From: an uncultured Eubacteriales bacterium | Lineage (GTDB): Bacteria; Bacillota; Clostridia; Oscillospirales; Acutalibacteraceae | Assembly: GCA_900316925.1 (NCBI GenBank) | Contig: ONEU01000098.1 | Span: forward strand, 1-13,365 | DNA length: 13,365 bases | Direction: 5' to 3' | Shown here: positions 13,325 through 13,365 of the stretch, one piece after another | How the letters are laid out: the number at the start of each line of letters is the position of its first letter | Numbering within the stretch: the stretch's first letter is position 1 | Made by a program: the position numbers and the translations under genes | Notes under the pieces: model-generated | Database searches by the model: none | Told to the model about the DNA's origin: nothing | What the model saw: only the letters and a program-made list of their open reading frames with translations

Positions 13325-13365
13325 CGTGCGGCGCCCCGCCGCTGTGTTGTCACGCTGTCGTTCGC

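Overview
The window looks like chromosomal housekeeping DNA from a Gram-positive Firmicute, most likely a Ruminococcus-like member of the Oscillospiraceae. The reasons are moderate GC content, strong AGGAGG-type ribosome binding sites, TTG and GTG starts, and the gene set (DUF951 protein, RF1, Sua5, CoaE, lytic transglycosylase, MurA, WalJ-like hydrolase, RlmH, ROK glucokinase). The taxonomic call is inference from protein style and gene content; no rRNA is present. All eleven recognised genes plus one unassigned membrane protein gene lie on the + strand. There is no tRNA, CRISPR array, phage or IS element that I can see.

Region 1 (1-6079) reads as one long operon. A good promoter (TTGAAA, 17 bases, TATAAT with a TG extension) at 28-56 precedes a small DUF951 protein, prfA (release factor 1), an unassigned two-TM membrane protein, a full-length Sua5/YwlC threonylcarbamoyl-AMP synthase, coaE (TTG start, overlapping the previous gene), a membrane-anchored lytic transglycosylase (ATGA overlap with coaE) and an M18 aminopeptidase. 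A promoter-like sequence lies inside coaE and may add transcription for the last two genes. Themes are translation fidelity, CoA supply and cell-wall or peptide turnover.

Region 2 (6080-7716) is murA, with its own promoter (TTGACA, 17 bases, TATCAT). A large interrupted inverted repeat and a separate 6+6 dyad lie immediately upstream, and a clear intrinsic terminator follows. The TTG start of murA is set by the promoter position and a GAGGAG ribosome binding site.

Region 3 (7717-10140) holds a PH-domain membrane protein whose C-terminal third is 17 tandem hexapeptides of the type G-Y/F-G-Q-N-P, then a YycJ/WalJ-like MBL-fold hydrolase, a terminator, and rlmH. The repeat protein is the most distinctive item in the window: a membrane-anchored, almost uncharged aromatic/Gly/Gln/Asn tail with the character of condensate-forming low-complexity sequence.

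Region 4 (10141-12150) begins with a 264-base intergenic stretch carrying a near-perfect 20-bp hairpin, a strong extended -10 promoter and a stem-loop next to the ribosome binding site. It continues with a two-gene ABC-2 exporter (ATPase plus six-TM permease) and ends with a terminator.

Region 5 (12151-13365) is a ROK-family glucokinase-type sugar kinase with its own promoter in an AT-rich leader, followed by a perfect 15-bp hairpin. Several long reverse-strand open frames, including one of about 1.4 kb opposite the M18 gene, are judged to be shadows of the real genes.
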